64,000 bases of DNA from JALOAT01 sp041685115 (GTDB lineage Bacteria; Pseudomonadota; Gammaproteobacteria; Thiohalomonadales; Thiohalomonadaceae), in contig JAWLGK010000001.1 in NCBI GenBank assembly GCA_041685115.1, forward strand, positions 327,346 to 391,345, written 5' to 3'. The notes beneath the pieces are model-generated. The model was given only the letters and a program-made list of their open reading frames with translations. It was not told the DNA's origin and made no database searches. Positions 24,883-33,608 of the stretch are shown one piece after another. Position 1 is the first letter of the stretch; every line of letters starts with the position of its first letter. A program made the position numbers and the translations under genes.

Positions 24883-25266
24883 TCAAACCCAGTTCAAGGT
24901 GCAGTCCAGGTGGCGCCATACCCGGTGCATGCCGGGCAGGCCCTCCTCAAGCATGATTTGCAGGGGAAAGCCCTTCAGCGCCTTGTTGCGATGGTAGAGC
25001 CAGAACTGCGGCATGTTCGCATTCAACGGGTAGACGCGCAGCAGGGAATTCTGGATGCCAAGGACGTGGCGTGCACGCTCGATGATGTCTTCCTCGTCCG
25101 GCAATGGTGTGCCATGACGGAAATGCGACAGCGATCGCATGCCTTCGTTACTGGCGAGGCCCAGCAGGTTTTTCTGCTCGTCGGTCTCGAGGCGCCAATC
25201 CTCGAAGATGTTCATCACCAGTTGCGCGAGACGGCCACGCTCCTCTTCGTTCAAGTCCACTGCCAT
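24883..25266 (-). CDS. MbcA/ParS/Xre antitoxin-like protein without adjacent toxin
   Basis: This 127-residue protein has an N-terminal helical HTH-like part and a C-terminal segment (LGIQNSLLRVYPLNANMPQF, then PLQIMLEEG and VWRHLD). It resembles the MbcA/ParS/Xre (DUF2384-like) antitoxins of RES-type toxin systems. No RES-type toxin gene is seen on either side, where a SPOR protein and a thioredoxin-like gene lie. The ATG at 25266 has GAGGTG upstream. It may be an orphan regulator. Confidence 0.7.
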   Translation of the reverse strand: MAVDLNEEERGRLAQLVMNIFEDWRLETDEQKNLLGLASNEGMRSLSHFRHGTPLPDEEDIIERARHVLGIQNSLLRVYPLNANMPQFWLYHRNKALKGFPLQIMLEEGLPGMHRVWRHLDCTLNWV

Positions 25267-25530
25267 CACGCGCACCTCGCTTTCGTTTCGGCAATTATCG
25301 CGATGGTCGGTAAGTTCGTCAAAAAACACTGGAATTTCCACACTTTGTGCGCGGGTTGCTGGATGGGTGTCGGCGGGCGCTGAATGCACTTACAAGAGTG
25401 GAACACTACACTCGTGTCAGGGCGACTGAGCCCTTACCGAAAACGTCATGCACGGTGCAATCGGTCGCCCCGCGTTGACCGGCCCTGGCCCCTCCTGAAT
25501 AATCCCCGGACCTTTCCCGCGATCAAACCA

Positions 25531-25875
25531 ATGGCCACCAGCCTGGAAACCCTCGCCGAGTTCGACGCCTTCGTGCGCGAGCATCTCGCCGCGGCCGTCT
25601 ATTTTGGTGGGGCGCATTGTGGGGTTTGTCAGACGCTTTGGCCCAAGCTCGAGGCAAGGCTTGCCGCGGCATTTCCACAACTGGCGCTGGCGCACGTCGA
25701 GGTCGGCCAGGCACCGGCACTTGCCGCGTCATGCAACGTATTCACCGTACCGGTGATCGCCGTGCATTTCGAAGGCCGGGAGTGGCTGCGCAGGGCAGGC
25801 GCCTTCGCCGTGGCTGAGCTGGAGAGCGACATCGCGCGCCCTTACGCCATGCTATTTGGCGAGGCCAACGCGTGA
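25531..25875 (+). CDS. Thioredoxin-like protein
   Basis: This 114-residue protein has a thioredoxin fold with the redox pair C30-G-V-C33 in AHCGVCQTLWPKL and a cis-Pro loop in FTVPVIAV. No signal peptide is visible, so it probably acts in the cytoplasm. The ATG at 25531 is chosen; the upstream frame to 25384 has no domain content. Its stop overlaps the start of the L,D-transpeptidase by four bases, which indicates coupling. Confidence 0.85.
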   Translation: MATSLETLAEFDAFVREHLAAAVYFGGAHCGVCQTLWPKLEARLAAAFPQLALAHVEVGQAPALAASCNVFTVPVIAVHFEGREWLRRAGAFAVAELESDIARPYAMLFGEANA

Positions 25876-27518
25876 GGCCGCTGGCCGCACGGTGGTTTCT
25901 TGTAACGCTGCTTTGCTGCGGCAGCGCCCTGGCGGAAATGCGCTGGCCCGTGGATCCACGTACCGTCGGCGAGATCAGCGATGTGCTGCGCCTGGTGGTG
26001 GCCGTCGCCCCGTCGGCGGGCGTCGACGGCGAGGACATCCACAGCGGCCAGGCACTGCAGCATTTCTACCGTACACGCGACTACGCACCGGCGTGGATAG
26101 ATGCCTCGGGCGTCGCGCTGCAGACCACCGATGTCCTCGAGCGCCTGCGGCGAGCCTGGATTGAAGGTCTCGATCCGGCGCGCTATCACGTCGCGGCTAT
26201 CGAGACCCTCATACAGCACGCCAGCGACGTGGAGCAGTTGGCGCAACTGGATCTGCTGTTGTCCGACGCCTTTCTGAGTTATGCGCGCGATGTGCGTGAG
26301 GGCCGTGTACGTCCGGCCCACGTGGACCCGACCTGGCGGATCACGGCGGAGTCCTTCGACTATGCGGCGGCCCTGGAAACCGCACTGGCCGAACAGACCG
26401 CCGCCGCCACTCTCGACGCCATGCCGCCGCCGCACGAGGGCTACCGTCGGCTGCGCGTGGCGCTTGCGCGCTACAACGCCGTGGAGCGGCGGGGGGGCTG
26501 GCCGGTGCTTCCGCGAGGCAAACAATCCCTCCGGAAAGATATGCGCGACAAACGCGTGCCGCTCCTGCGCACGCGCCTGGTCATGGCCGGCATGATGCGT
26601 GACGAGCCCGTGCGCGACGAACTGCTGTTCGATGAAGCACTCGACAAGGTGGTGCGGCATTTCCAGCAACTGCACGGACTCGAACCCGACGGTGTAGTAG
26701 GCGAGGGCACGCGCACCGCCCTGAACGTGCCGGTTCAAGAACGGATCCGCGGCATCGTGCTGAACATGGAGCGCTGGCGGTGGCTGCCGCGCACGTTGCC
26801 GGCACGCTATGCGGCAGTGAACATGGCGGGGTTCGAGCTGGCGCTCTACGATGCCGGGCTGCCCATCCGTGAAATGCGCGTGATCATCGGACGGGATCAG
26901 CGGCAGACGCCGGCCCTCGCAACGCGCATCACCTCGATGGTGCTGAACCCCTATTGGTACGTACCGGAAACGGTGCTTCGTGAAGACCTCCTCCCCAGAC
27001 TCGCGCGTAACCCGGCGCTCCTGACCGACCTGCGGCTGAAGGTGTTCAGCGACCTGCGTGGGCAGGGCACGGAGGTGAATCCTGCAAAGCTCGACTGGGC
27101 ACGTTATGAGGCGAAGCCGTTCCCCTACACGCTGCGCCAGGATCCGGGGCCGGGTAATGCGTTGGGCCGCTACAAGTTCATCCTTGCCGACAGCCCCGCC
27201 ATCTACCTGCACGACACCCCACACCCGGGCCAATTCCATGCGCGCAGCCTGGCGCTGAGTTCCGGCTGTATCCGCGTCGAGGAGCCTTCCGAGCTGGCGG
27301 CCTTCCTGTTGGGGCCACATTGGGACGCGGAGAAATTTACCGCGGGCCTCGCCTCAGGGCGGCCGCAGCAAATCGAACTGCCTGAGCCGGTGCCCGTTTT
27401 CCTGCTCTATTTCACCACCTGGGTCAACGAACTCAACGAACTGCACATCCGTAACGACATCTACGGCCGCGACACCCGCTTGTACGAATTGCTGTCGCAC
27501 CGGAGTGATATCCCTTGA
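25872..27518 (+). CDS. L,D-transpeptidase of the YcbB/LdtD type
   Basis: This 548-residue exported enzyme has a signal peptide of about 21 residues, a peptidoglycan-binding domain at about 255-287, and a YkuD catalytic domain from about 310. The active-site Cys466 is in SSGCIRVEEP, with His447 upstream. A large N-terminal domain with YAPAWIDASG fits the YcbB architecture. It forms 3-3 cross-links in peptidoglycan. It overlaps the thioredoxin-like gene start-to-stop by four bases. Confidence 0.9.
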   Translation: MRPLAARWFLVTLLCCGSALAEMRWPVDPRTVGEISDVLRLVVAVAPSAGVDGEDIHSGQALQHFYRTRDYAPAWIDASGVALQTTDVLERLRRAWIEGLDPARYHVAAIETLIQHASDVEQLAQLDLLLSDAFLSYARDVREGRVRPAHVDPTWRITAESFDYAAALETALAEQTAAATLDAMPPPHEGYRRLRVALARYNAVERRGGWPVLPRGKQSLRKDMRDKRVPLLRTRLVMAGMMRDEPVRDELLFDEALDKVVRHFQQLHGLEPDGVVGEGTRTALNVPVQERIRGIVLNMERWRWLPRTLPARYAAVNMAGFELALYDAGLPIREMRVIIGRDQRQTPALATRITSMVLNPYWYVPETVLREDLLPRLARNPALLTDLRLKVFSDLRGQGTEVNPAKLDWARYEAKPFPYTLRQDPGPGNALGRYKFILADSPAIYLHDTPHPGQFHARSLALSSGCIRVEEPSELAAFLLGPHWDAEKFTAGLASGRPQQIELPEPVPVFLLYFTTWVNELNELHIRNDIYGRDTRLYELLSHRSDIP

Positions 27519-27635
27519 GCCGGGGAGAAAATGTCGTCACCCGCCGGCGTGTGAATCAGAAAAATCCTACAGACAACACTGCTCCAGGTAGGGAAAATCA
27601 CGCTCGAGGATAACCAATAAAGCCAAGGACGGCTC

Positions 27636-27821
27636 ATGTTCCCGCCGCTTACCGAACCCGAGATCCTGAGCGATATCGACCACTACGAATCGCAGCTTGC
27701 CAAGGTGCCGCCGGGCAGTACGGATTCGGACGACCTCATCGCCCGTCAAATCTTCGAGACCCTGCTCGCGCATCGCCACGAGGCGCTGCGTCGCCTGCGC
27801 GACAACACCGGAACATCCTAA
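27636..27821 (+). CDS. Small hypothetical protein
   Basis: This 61-residue acidic-to-neutral helical protein begins MFPPLTEPEILSDIDHYE and has the segment LIARQIFETLLAHRHEALRR. AAGGA lies about nine bases before the ATG, and codon use resembles that of the surrounding genes. No domain is recognised. Confidence 0.5.
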   Translation: MFPPLTEPEILSDIDHYESQLAKVPPGSTDSDDLIARQIFETLLAHRHEALRRLRDNTGTS

Positions 27822-27988
27822 GCGGACGGCGCCTCGTCCTCCATCCCACCTGAATCCACCCCCGTTACACCCGGCGAGTCGCCGCGGCATGGTGTCATCG
27901 CGCCTGGGTGATCCGAAACTGCGTAATCTGAAACAGCGCGGGACAGGTCGTCTATTTTTCCAAGGTCAGCCATAGGGAAGGACATGGG

Positions 27989-28192
27989 ATGAATACGACC
28001 TACTACCAGATGATGGACACCATGGAGAAGGCCGGCGTCGACTGGCAGTACATCGATGGCTGGGCCTGCGGCTATCTGCACAATCCGCCCCGCGGTGAGC
28101 AGCACGTCACGGAAGGCTATGAGGCCGGCTATGAAGACGGCCGGAACGGCAAAATGGACGGCTTTACCGACTGGCTGAGAAAGGCCGGGTGA
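27989..28192 (+). CDS. Small hypothetical protein
   Basis: This 67-residue protein starts at an ATG with AGGGAAGGA upstream. It has GWACGYLHNP and a Gly/Tyr-rich EGYEAGYEDGRNGK block that slightly recalls ribosome modulation factor, but the similarity is too short to assign. It is followed by an 11-bp hairpin and an intrinsic terminator. Confidence 0.55.
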   Translation: MNTTYYQMMDTMEKAGVDWQYIDGWACGYLHNPPRGEQHVTEGYEAGYEDGRNGKMDGFTDWLRKAG

Positions 28193-28254
28193 TTCTCCGT
28201 GCCATGTGCTTGACGCACAGAATGCGCTCGCCGACACTGCACCCGTGAGCCGTA

Positions 28255-28338
28255 CCCGCGGTGCCTGCACCGCGTGCCGGCACCGCGGGTCATCCGCGGA
28301 GTAAGCCAAGGCCGCAGTCTTTCTGCGGCCTTTTTCTT
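28255..28338 (+). terminator. Hairpin followed by intrinsic terminator
   Basis: CCCGCGGTGCC at 28255-28265 pairs perfectly with GGCACCGCGGG at 28279-28289. A GGCCGCAG/CTGCGGCC stem (310-317 and 323-330 in the 28000s) is then followed by a T-rich run from 28331. It terminates the 27989 gene or a small transcript in front of the EamA gene. A small regulatory RNA is possible. Confidence 0.7.
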
Positions 28339-28376
28339 GTGCGCCCGGCCGGGCGCGCTCACCTGGAGCTGCGAGC

Positions 28377-29330
28377 ATGTCGGTGCCTACCGCCTACCTG
28401 GGCGTGATCCTCATCTGGGCGACCACCCCGCTGGCCATCAAGTGGAGTGCGGAGACAGGTTTTTTGTTCGGTGTCACCGCACGCATGGTTATTGGCGCCG
28501 TGCTTTGCTTCGGGCTCATCGCCCTGTTACGCGTACCTTTTCCCTGGCACCGGAGTGCACGCCAGGCCTATTTGGCCGCAACGCTGGGCGTGTTCGGCGC
28601 TATGCTGTGCACCTATTGGGGGGCGCAGTACATCCCGTCAGGGTTCATCTCCGTACTGTTCGGTATCACGCCGTTTGCCACCGGCCTCATGGCCGCGCTG
28701 TGGCTCGGTGAACGCTTTTTCTCGGTCGTGCGGCTCCTCGGTCTGGTCCTCGGGCTGATCGGCTTGTCGCTGGTATTCGGTGCCGGCATTCACCTGGAAG
28801 GTCAGGCGTGGCTCGGCATCGTGGCGGTGCTGCTTGCCGCCCTGCTGCATTCGGCCAGCATCGTGTGGGTCAAGCGCTCCAGCGCACAGTTGCATCCGGT
28901 GGCGTTGAATGCCGGCGCCTTGTCCATCGCCGTGCCTCTCTATCTGACGGCTTGGTATCTCTTCGACGGGCAGGTCCCCCGTGCGGTGGAGCCACGTTCG
29001 TTCTTGGCCATCGTCTATCTCGGCGTATTCGGCACCGCGCTCGGCTTCGTGCTGTATTTCTATGTGCTGCGTCACCTGCCAGCCGGGGTGATTGCCTTGA
29101 TCACGTTAGTCTCGCCGGTGCTCGCCCTTTTCGTAGGGCATTGGTTCAACGGCGAGGCGCTGGATGCCATGGTGTGGGGGGGCACGTCGTTCATCATCAT
29201 GGGCCTGGTGTGCTATCAGTTTGGCGGCCGCGTGCTGCGCATGCGGACCTGGCGGGGGATTGCCGCGGCAATCGCTGCGCACATGCATGGCGTTGGCAGG
29301 CGGGGCGCCGCGGCGCGTGCCCGCGAGTGA
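28377..29330 (+). CDS. EamA-family drug/metabolite transporter
   Basis: This 317-residue inner-membrane protein has ten predicted hydrophobic helices and two EamA repeats. The first holds YLGVILIWATTPLAIKW and TPFATGLMAALWLGERF, the second has a matching FLAIVYLGVFGTALGFVLYF region. The likely substrate cannot be told from sequence; amino acids and nucleosides are typical. It begins about 40 bases after a terminator and is followed by the convergent RMD1-family gene. Confidence 0.88.
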   Translation: MSVPTAYLGVILIWATTPLAIKWSAETGFLFGVTARMVIGAVLCFGLIALLRVPFPWHRSARQAYLAATLGVFGAMLCTYWGAQYIPSGFISVLFGITPFATGLMAALWLGERFFSVVRLLGLVLGLIGLSLVFGAGIHLEGQAWLGIVAVLLAALLHSASIVWVKRSSAQLHPVALNAGALSIAVPLYLTAWYLFDGQVPRAVEPRSFLAIVYLGVFGTALGFVLYFYVLRHLPAGVIALITLVSPVLALFVGHWFNGEALDAMVWGGTSFIIMGLVCYQFGGRVLRMRTWRGIAAAIAAHMHGVGRRGAAARARE

Positions 29331-29335
29331 CGGTG

Positions 29336-30094
29336 TCAGCCGATGAAACGCTCATAGCTGGTGAGTAGGATCTCCAGCACGATGAGCAGCACGATATACC
29401 ACTCCACGCGCAGGCTGCGTTTGTTCTGCAATAGATCAAGGAAGGTTTCGGCAGTGCGTGCAATAAGCGAGAGCTTCGCGTCGAGTGCCGCCTGCCGATC
29501 ACCGAGCTCGTACTCGTGGCTGAGCCGGTAATAGAGGCGCTCCAGCTCCGGATGCTCCCACAGCAGCTCGGGTTTTTCGAGAACGGCGACCCGCCCGACC
29601 GTGCGATGCTGGGTGAGGAGTGCGCCGCCGATGTAGTTGACCAACGCCTTGGCCTCCTGCCGTGAGGTGCCTTTCCTGCGCAGGCGTTCGGCCAGTGGCT
29701 CGATGCGGTCGAATACGCGCGCGACATCGGTTTCGCAATACGACAGCACGGTGCTCTTGGCGAGCACGTCGGCGACTACCTGCAAGCGTTCGAGTGAAAA
29801 TGCCGTCACGGTGACGAGGCCATCGTCCACGCCCTCCCGCTCGCCGGGGCGGGCGCGGAGCTCCGTATCCTCGCTTTCAGGGCTATCGAACGGGGAACTG
29901 ATCCAGGGCCTCAGTGTGGCGAGGAAATGTGCCCCCTCCGTTTCGGATACCCCGAACATCACCACGGTCCCGTAGCGGGACAACACGCCATAGCCTTCGC
30001 CGACGCGCACCACCAGCGGTGTACGCGCCAGCGCACCGGCATCGAAGCTGCGCAAGTCCAGGCGTTCGCCGAGAAACAGGGCACGTGCAGTCAT
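29336..30094 (-). CDS. RMD1/YagE (DUF155) family protein
   Basis: This 252-residue protein has a soluble domain with ARALFLGERLDLRSF at the start and LVVRVGEGYGVLSRYGTVVMF, and a single C-terminal membrane helix in EWYIVLLIVLEILLTSYERF. These match the RMD1/YagE family, whose mitochondrial members are linked to mitochondrial translation or morphology. The ATG at 30094 is used because a start at 30178 would run into the divergent CBS gene. The precise bacterial role is unknown. Confidence 0.8.
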   Translation of the reverse strand: MTARALFLGERLDLRSFDAGALARTPLVVRVGEGYGVLSRYGTVVMFGVSETEGAHFLATLRPWISSPFDSPESEDTELRARPGEREGVDDGLVTVTAFSLERLQVVADVLAKSTVLSYCETDVARVFDRIEPLAERLRRKGTSRQEAKALVNYIGGALLTQHRTVGRVAVLEKPELLWEHPELERLYYRLSHEYELGDRQAALDAKLSLIARTAETFLDLLQNKRSLRVEWYIVLLIVLEILLTSYERFIG

Positions 30095-30176
30095 GGGGCC
30101 GAGCCGTGACTGCTCGCATATAGTTTCCTCCAGGGCGGCATCCGGGCCGCTGATCAGAGGCAAGGAGGGGACGCTC

Positions 30177-30626
30177 ATGTCCGTAGGTCAGTTCTGCAAC
30201 CGAGAAGTCATCGTCGCCCGGCGCAAGGATCCAGTACCTGAACTGGCGCGGCTCATGCGTCAGTACCACGTGGGCGACCTGGTCGTGGTGGAAAGCATAG
30301 ACGCGCCGGTGCCGGTCGGCCTGGTGACCGATCGCGACCTCGTCGTGGAGGTCATGGCGCAGGAGGTGGAACCTGCCGCCGTGACGGCAGGCGACGTCAT
30401 GAGCGTCGACCTGCTAGTGGCGCGGGAAAGCGATGGCCTGTGGGAGACTCTCAAGCGCATGCGCGCCCGTGCAGTACGGCGCGTGCCCGTGGTGGATGAT
30501 CAACATGGCCGCCTGGTCGGCATCATCGCTGTGGACGATGTGCTCGAACTGCTGACCGATGAGCTCTCGGCATTGGCGCGAATCCCGTTTCGCGGGCGGG
30601 ATCTGGAGCAGGAAACCCGCAAATAA
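30177..30626 (+). CDS. CBS-domain protein
   Basis: This 149-residue protein has two CBS motifs at about 8-65 and 75-135 (VGLVTDRDLVVEVM and VGIIAVDDVLELLTDEL). CBS pairs sense adenine nucleotides and often gate partner proteins. AAGGAGGGG precedes the ATG at 30177. It is divergent from the RMD1-family gene and followed by a hairpin. The partner is unknown. Confidence 0.88.
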   Translation: MSVGQFCNREVIVARRKDPVPELARLMRQYHVGDLVVVESIDAPVPVGLVTDRDLVVEVMAQEVEPAAVTAGDVMSVDLLVARESDGLWETLKRMRARAVRRVPVVDDQHGRLVGIIAVDDVLELLTDELSALARIPFRGRDLEQETRK

Positions 30627-30644
30627 TCGCCACACCCAAAAAGT

Positions 30645-30666
30645 AAGGGGGCCGTGCGGCCCCCTT
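30645..30666. terminator. Hairpin between convergent CBS and DUF3365 genes
   Basis: AAGGGGGCCG and CGGCCCCCTT form a strong stem with a very short loop, about 19 bases after the CBS stop and 19 before the DUF3365 stop. It has little T-run but is well placed as a bidirectional terminator. Confidence 0.6.
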
Positions 30667-30684
30667 GGAGTCGGTCCAGAGATG

Positions 30685-31242
30685 CTACATGGGCTGGCTG
30701 ATGGTGAACGCGCCGCGGATGTCCCCGACATTGAACCCACGTGCCTGGTCGGCCGGATAATAGGCGTCAAGCTTGGTCTTGACCGGTTCCGCCAGTTCGG
30801 CGCCGTGGCACTTGAGGCAGACCTCCGCCGTCGGGATGGCCTTCATGAACCGGAACACGCGCTGGCCATCCTGTTCGACGATCTCGGCATGGGCGAGGTT
30901 TTCCACGGCCTCTCCCTTGGCCTTGCGTGCCTCGAACTCGTTCAGCACGGCGGTTTCCCAGGCGTCGGGTGCATTGTCCGCGCTACGCACCTTGAGGGCG
31001 GTACGGGCGATGCGCCAACCCGTCTTTTTGGAGTGCTGTGCGGCGATGCCGGGGGCCAATTGGTTGCAGACCTCGATGGCCTGCAACGGACCGCCCTCTG
31101 CCATGGCGCGCTTCAGTTCGGCCTGCAGGGCACCGGCGAATTCCTTGATGACGGCAGCGCTCGATTGCTTGCGATCCTGAATTTCGTCAGCAACGGTCGC
31201 GAACGGGATGCATACGGCGATGAACGCGAGGATTTTTCTCAT
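30685..31242 (-). CDS. DUF3365 (Tll0287-like) periplasmic haem protein
   Basis: This 185-residue exported protein has a signal peptide of about 18 residues and a single c-type haem motif C142-L-K-C145-H146. The body has a PAS-like DUF3365/Tll0287 fold, with GWRIARTALKVRSADNAPD as a family block. It may sense redox state or gases. AAGGAAA precedes the ATG. It converges with the CBS gene across a hairpin. Confidence 0.9.
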   Translation of the reverse strand: MRKILAFIAVCIPFATVADEIQDRKQSSAAVIKEFAGALQAELKRAMAEGGPLQAIEVCNQLAPGIAAQHSKKTGWRIARTALKVRSADNAPDAWETAVLNEFEARKAKGEAVENLAHAEIVEQDGQRVFRFMKAIPTAEVCLKCHGAELAEPVKTKLDAYYPADQARGFNVGDIRGAFTISQPM

Positions 31243-31447
31243 GGTGGTGGTTTCCTTCTGTTGTTTCTGGTGCGAAAGCGGGCAGCCTAGGTGGCGGTCT
31301 GCCGCGCGTCTGTAACTTTAGTCACCGGCCCTGGGACTGTAGCCAGGACCGCTAAAAAAATGATTGCCGCGCCCCATGTGGCAGATGCTTCATTGGTGGC
31401 TTGCCGGTATGATTTGCGCCGTTTGTTCTCTTAGCCATAGGTGAAAC

Positions 31448-31999
31448 ATGACAAGTACGCGCCGATCTGCGGCAGCTGTGCTGCTCACACTTGCGAGCGG
31501 CAGCGCCCTTGCAGACTCCCTGGATATCAATCTGCACGATGAAGCCATGCGTGCCACCTTCGCCCATACCGTCAATCCGGGCACCGAGTGGGACGTGGGC
31601 CATCTGTTCAACGATGACAACGACTCCATCACGCATGTTGGCATGCACGTCTCCGGCGAGAACTGGAGCCGCGCAGGCATTTTCGATATTGGCCTGGGTG
31701 GCCGCGCCCTGTGGGTTCGCAGCGATGCGGATGACGAAGGGGCGATCGCCCTTGGCGTACGCGTGCGCTTTTCGCCGGTTCACCGCCTGGGGATCGGTGG
31801 TGAGATCTATCACGCGCCGGACATCATTGCCTTCGGAGATGCCGAGAGTTACACCGAGGCCAGCCTGCGGCTCGACTACCAGGTACTACCCAAGGCGCTG
31901 GTGTACGTGGGCTATCGCAACATCGAGATGGATTTCGAAGGCCTGCGGGATGTGGAACTGGAAGACGACTTCCACGTGGGTATGAAGCTGCTCTGGTGA
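31448..31999 (+). CDS. YfaZ-family outer-membrane protein
   Basis: This 183-residue exported protein has a signal peptide ending at ALA (about residue 22). Beta-barrel-like strands follow, including RATFAHTVNPGTEWDVGHLF, ALGVRVRFSP, YTEASLRLDYQVLPKALVYVGY and the C-terminal FHVGMKLLW. This is the YfaZ pattern. The family is poorly characterised. A strong bidirectional terminator follows. Confidence 0.82.
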   Translation: MTSTRRSAAAVLLTLASGSALADSLDINLHDEAMRATFAHTVNPGTEWDVGHLFNDDNDSITHVGMHVSGENWSRAGIFDIGLGGRALWVRSDADDEGAIALGVRVRFSPVHRLGIGGEIYHAPDIIAFGDAESYTEASLRLDYQVLPKALVYVGYRNIEMDFEGLRDVELEDDFHVGMKLLW

Positions 32000-32010
32000 A
32001 CAGGTGCGAG

Positions 32011-32048
32011 AAAAAAAGGCCGGGGCGCAAGCCTCCGGCCTTTTTTTT
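32011..32048. terminator. Strong bidirectional intrinsic terminator
   Basis: AAAAAAAGGCCGG and CCGGCCTTTTTTTT form a stem with a short loop between the convergent YfaZ and HU-like genes. The A-run and T-run make it usable in both directions. Confidence 0.9.
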
Positions 32049-32063
32049 GAGCGATCGGCGCGA

Positions 32064-32498
32064 CTACTTGCTGGCGCTGTCCTTGAGACTCTTGAGGGCG
32101 CTGACCTTTACCACCTCACGGGCGGGCTTCGCCTTCACGGTGATTTCCTCGCCGGTGAACGGGGAGATCATCTTACGCGCCTTGGTGGCAGGCTTGCGCA
32201 CGCGGCGGATCTTCACACCCACTTCGGGCACGCTGAACTCACCCGAACCCCTCTTCTTCATGTGACGCTGTACGAGATTGCCGAGGACGGCGAACACGGC
32301 GCTCACGTCCTTGCGGGCCATGCCGGTCTCTTCCGCGATGACGGAGAGGATCTGGCTCTTGGTCTGCTTCTCGGTGATCGGGGTGGTCTTGGGGGCAACC
32401 GGGGCGGCCTTCTTCACGGCCTGCTTGGCGGCGGTTTTCTTGGCGGCTGCAGCGGGTTTCTTGGCGGCAGGCTTTTTCGCGGTCTTCTTAACGGCCAT
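32064..32498 (-). CDS. HU-family DNA-binding protein with Lys/Ala-rich N-terminal tail
   Basis: This 144-residue protein has an HU/IHF-like domain (about 42-125) with KSQILSVIAEETGMARKDV, the arm-like GSGEFSVPEVGVKIRRV and ARKMISPFTGEEITV. The first 40 residues are a repetitive Lys/Ala/Pro tail (KKPAAKKPAAAAKK), similar to histone H1-like tails. The tail should add non-specific DNA or RNA binding. AGGGAGAAA precedes the ATG. It is longer than a canonical HU (about 90 residues). Confidence 0.85.
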   Translation of the reverse strand: MAVKKTAKKPAAKKPAAAAKKTAAKQAVKKAAPVAPKTTPITEKQTKSQILSVIAEETGMARKDVSAVFAVLGNLVQRHMKKRGSGEFSVPEVGVKIRRVRKPATKARKMISPFTGEEITVKAKPAREVVKVSALKSLKDSASK

Positions 32499-32695
32499 CG
32501 ATGTTTCTCCCTATGTTTTTTCGATTCGCGCAGCACGACGTGGCGCGTCGGCGGCTAGATTGTGAAGACAGTTTTGCCAAAAGACAAGCATCGATCCAGG
32601 CCCCAAAGGGCGTTTTTTTCAGTAAAAATGCGCGATGTCGCCCCCCGTCCGGACGCGCCGGCACGGTGGGGTGGGAACAGATCGGGGGAACGGAC

Positions 32696-33100
32696 ATGAT
32701 TGAGGTGGTGACCATAGAAGTGGCCGGGCAGGGCCTGCACCAGGTGACGGACAAAGTGCGGCACGTGATCCGGGCCGCCGCGCTGCGCGAGGGGCTTTGT
32801 ACCGTGTTCATACGCCATACTTCCGCGAGCCTGCTCATCCAGGAAAACGCCGACCCGTCGGCGCGGCGTGACCTGGAACGCTGGCTCAATCGCTTGGTGC
32901 CGGAAAACGATGCGCTGTACACGCATACCCTCGAAGGGCCGGACGACATGCCATCGCACATCAAGGCGGCCCTGACGGCGGTGAGCCTGGCCATTCCGGT
33001 GCTGGACGGGGATCTCGTGCTGGGTACCTGGCAGGGCATCTACCTGTGGGAGCACCGGCGCCATGCCGGGGAACGGCAGCTGGTGGTTCACGTGGCTTGA
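32696..33100 (+). CDS. yjbQ: YjbQ-family protein
   Basis: This 134-residue protein matches the YjbQ/UPF0047 family: FIRHTSASLLIQENADP, DMPSHIKAALT, and LGTWQGIYLWEHR. The E. coli protein has been reported to have weak thiamine-phosphate synthase activity, and the true role is uncertain. The ATG at 32696 follows GGGGGAA; the upstream frame to 32501 lacks support. Confidence 0.93.
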   Translation: MIEVVTIEVAGQGLHQVTDKVRHVIRAAALREGLCTVFIRHTSASLLIQENADPSARRDLERWLNRLVPENDALYTHTLEGPDDMPSHIKAALTAVSLAIPVLDGDLVLGTWQGIYLWEHRRHAGERQLVVHVA

Positions 33101-33143
33101 GCTGACCCGGATCCCGCTGTTCATCCGGGCCACGCATCATGGA

Positions 33144-33569
33144 CTAGTGCACGGCGCCGCGTGCCGCGGGTGGAGAGGCCAGACCGGCAGGGGCGGGCGA
33201 GGCGTGGCGCATCACCATACGCCAGCCATCCGTCGCGTGCCGGTACACGTTGGTGGCGAGGATCTGCAGTGGTTCGGTCTTACCATCGGGGAACAAAATG
33301 TTTTCCAGCAACAGGTGCACGGTGAGTCCGTCGTGTACGAAGGCTCGGCGATCGCTCAGGTGAAAGGCGAGCCGCTCCGCCTCGGCGAACATGTCACGCC
33401 AGCCCCGATGCACATCGTCGCCGCGCAGGCGTTCACCGAGCGGATGGACGCATTCGATATCTTCGCTCGCAGCCCAGACCGCACGCATGGCATCGGCATC
33501 AGCGCGCTCGAAAGCGGCATAAAACGCCTGCTCTGCGTCGAGCGGCGTGGGATAGCCTGTGTTTTTCAT
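33144..33569 (-). CDS. SnoaL/NTF2-like protein
   Basis: This 141-residue protein has an NTF2-like fold: AEQAFYAAFERADADAMRAVW, a middle with ECVHPLGER, and VYRHATDGWRMVMRHAS. The family contains ketosteroid isomerase-like enzymes and ligand-binding proteins. No signal peptide is present. It is convergent with yjbQ across about 43 bases. Its substrate is unknown. Confidence 0.82.
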   Translation of the reverse strand: MKNTGYPTPLDAEQAFYAAFERADADAMRAVWAASEDIECVHPLGERLRGDDVHRGWRDMFAEAERLAFHLSDRRAFVHDGLTVHLLLENILFPDGKTEPLQILATNVYRHATDGWRMVMRHASPAPAGLASPPAARGAVH

Positions 33570-33608
33570 GTTTTCTCCGGCTTCCAGGGGGCGCCGCGAT
33601 AATGATAT

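Noticed and set aside
27989..28192. Ribosome modulation factor homologue
   Set aside because: Only a short Gly/Tyr-rich segment looks similar and the conserved RMF basic residues are missing.
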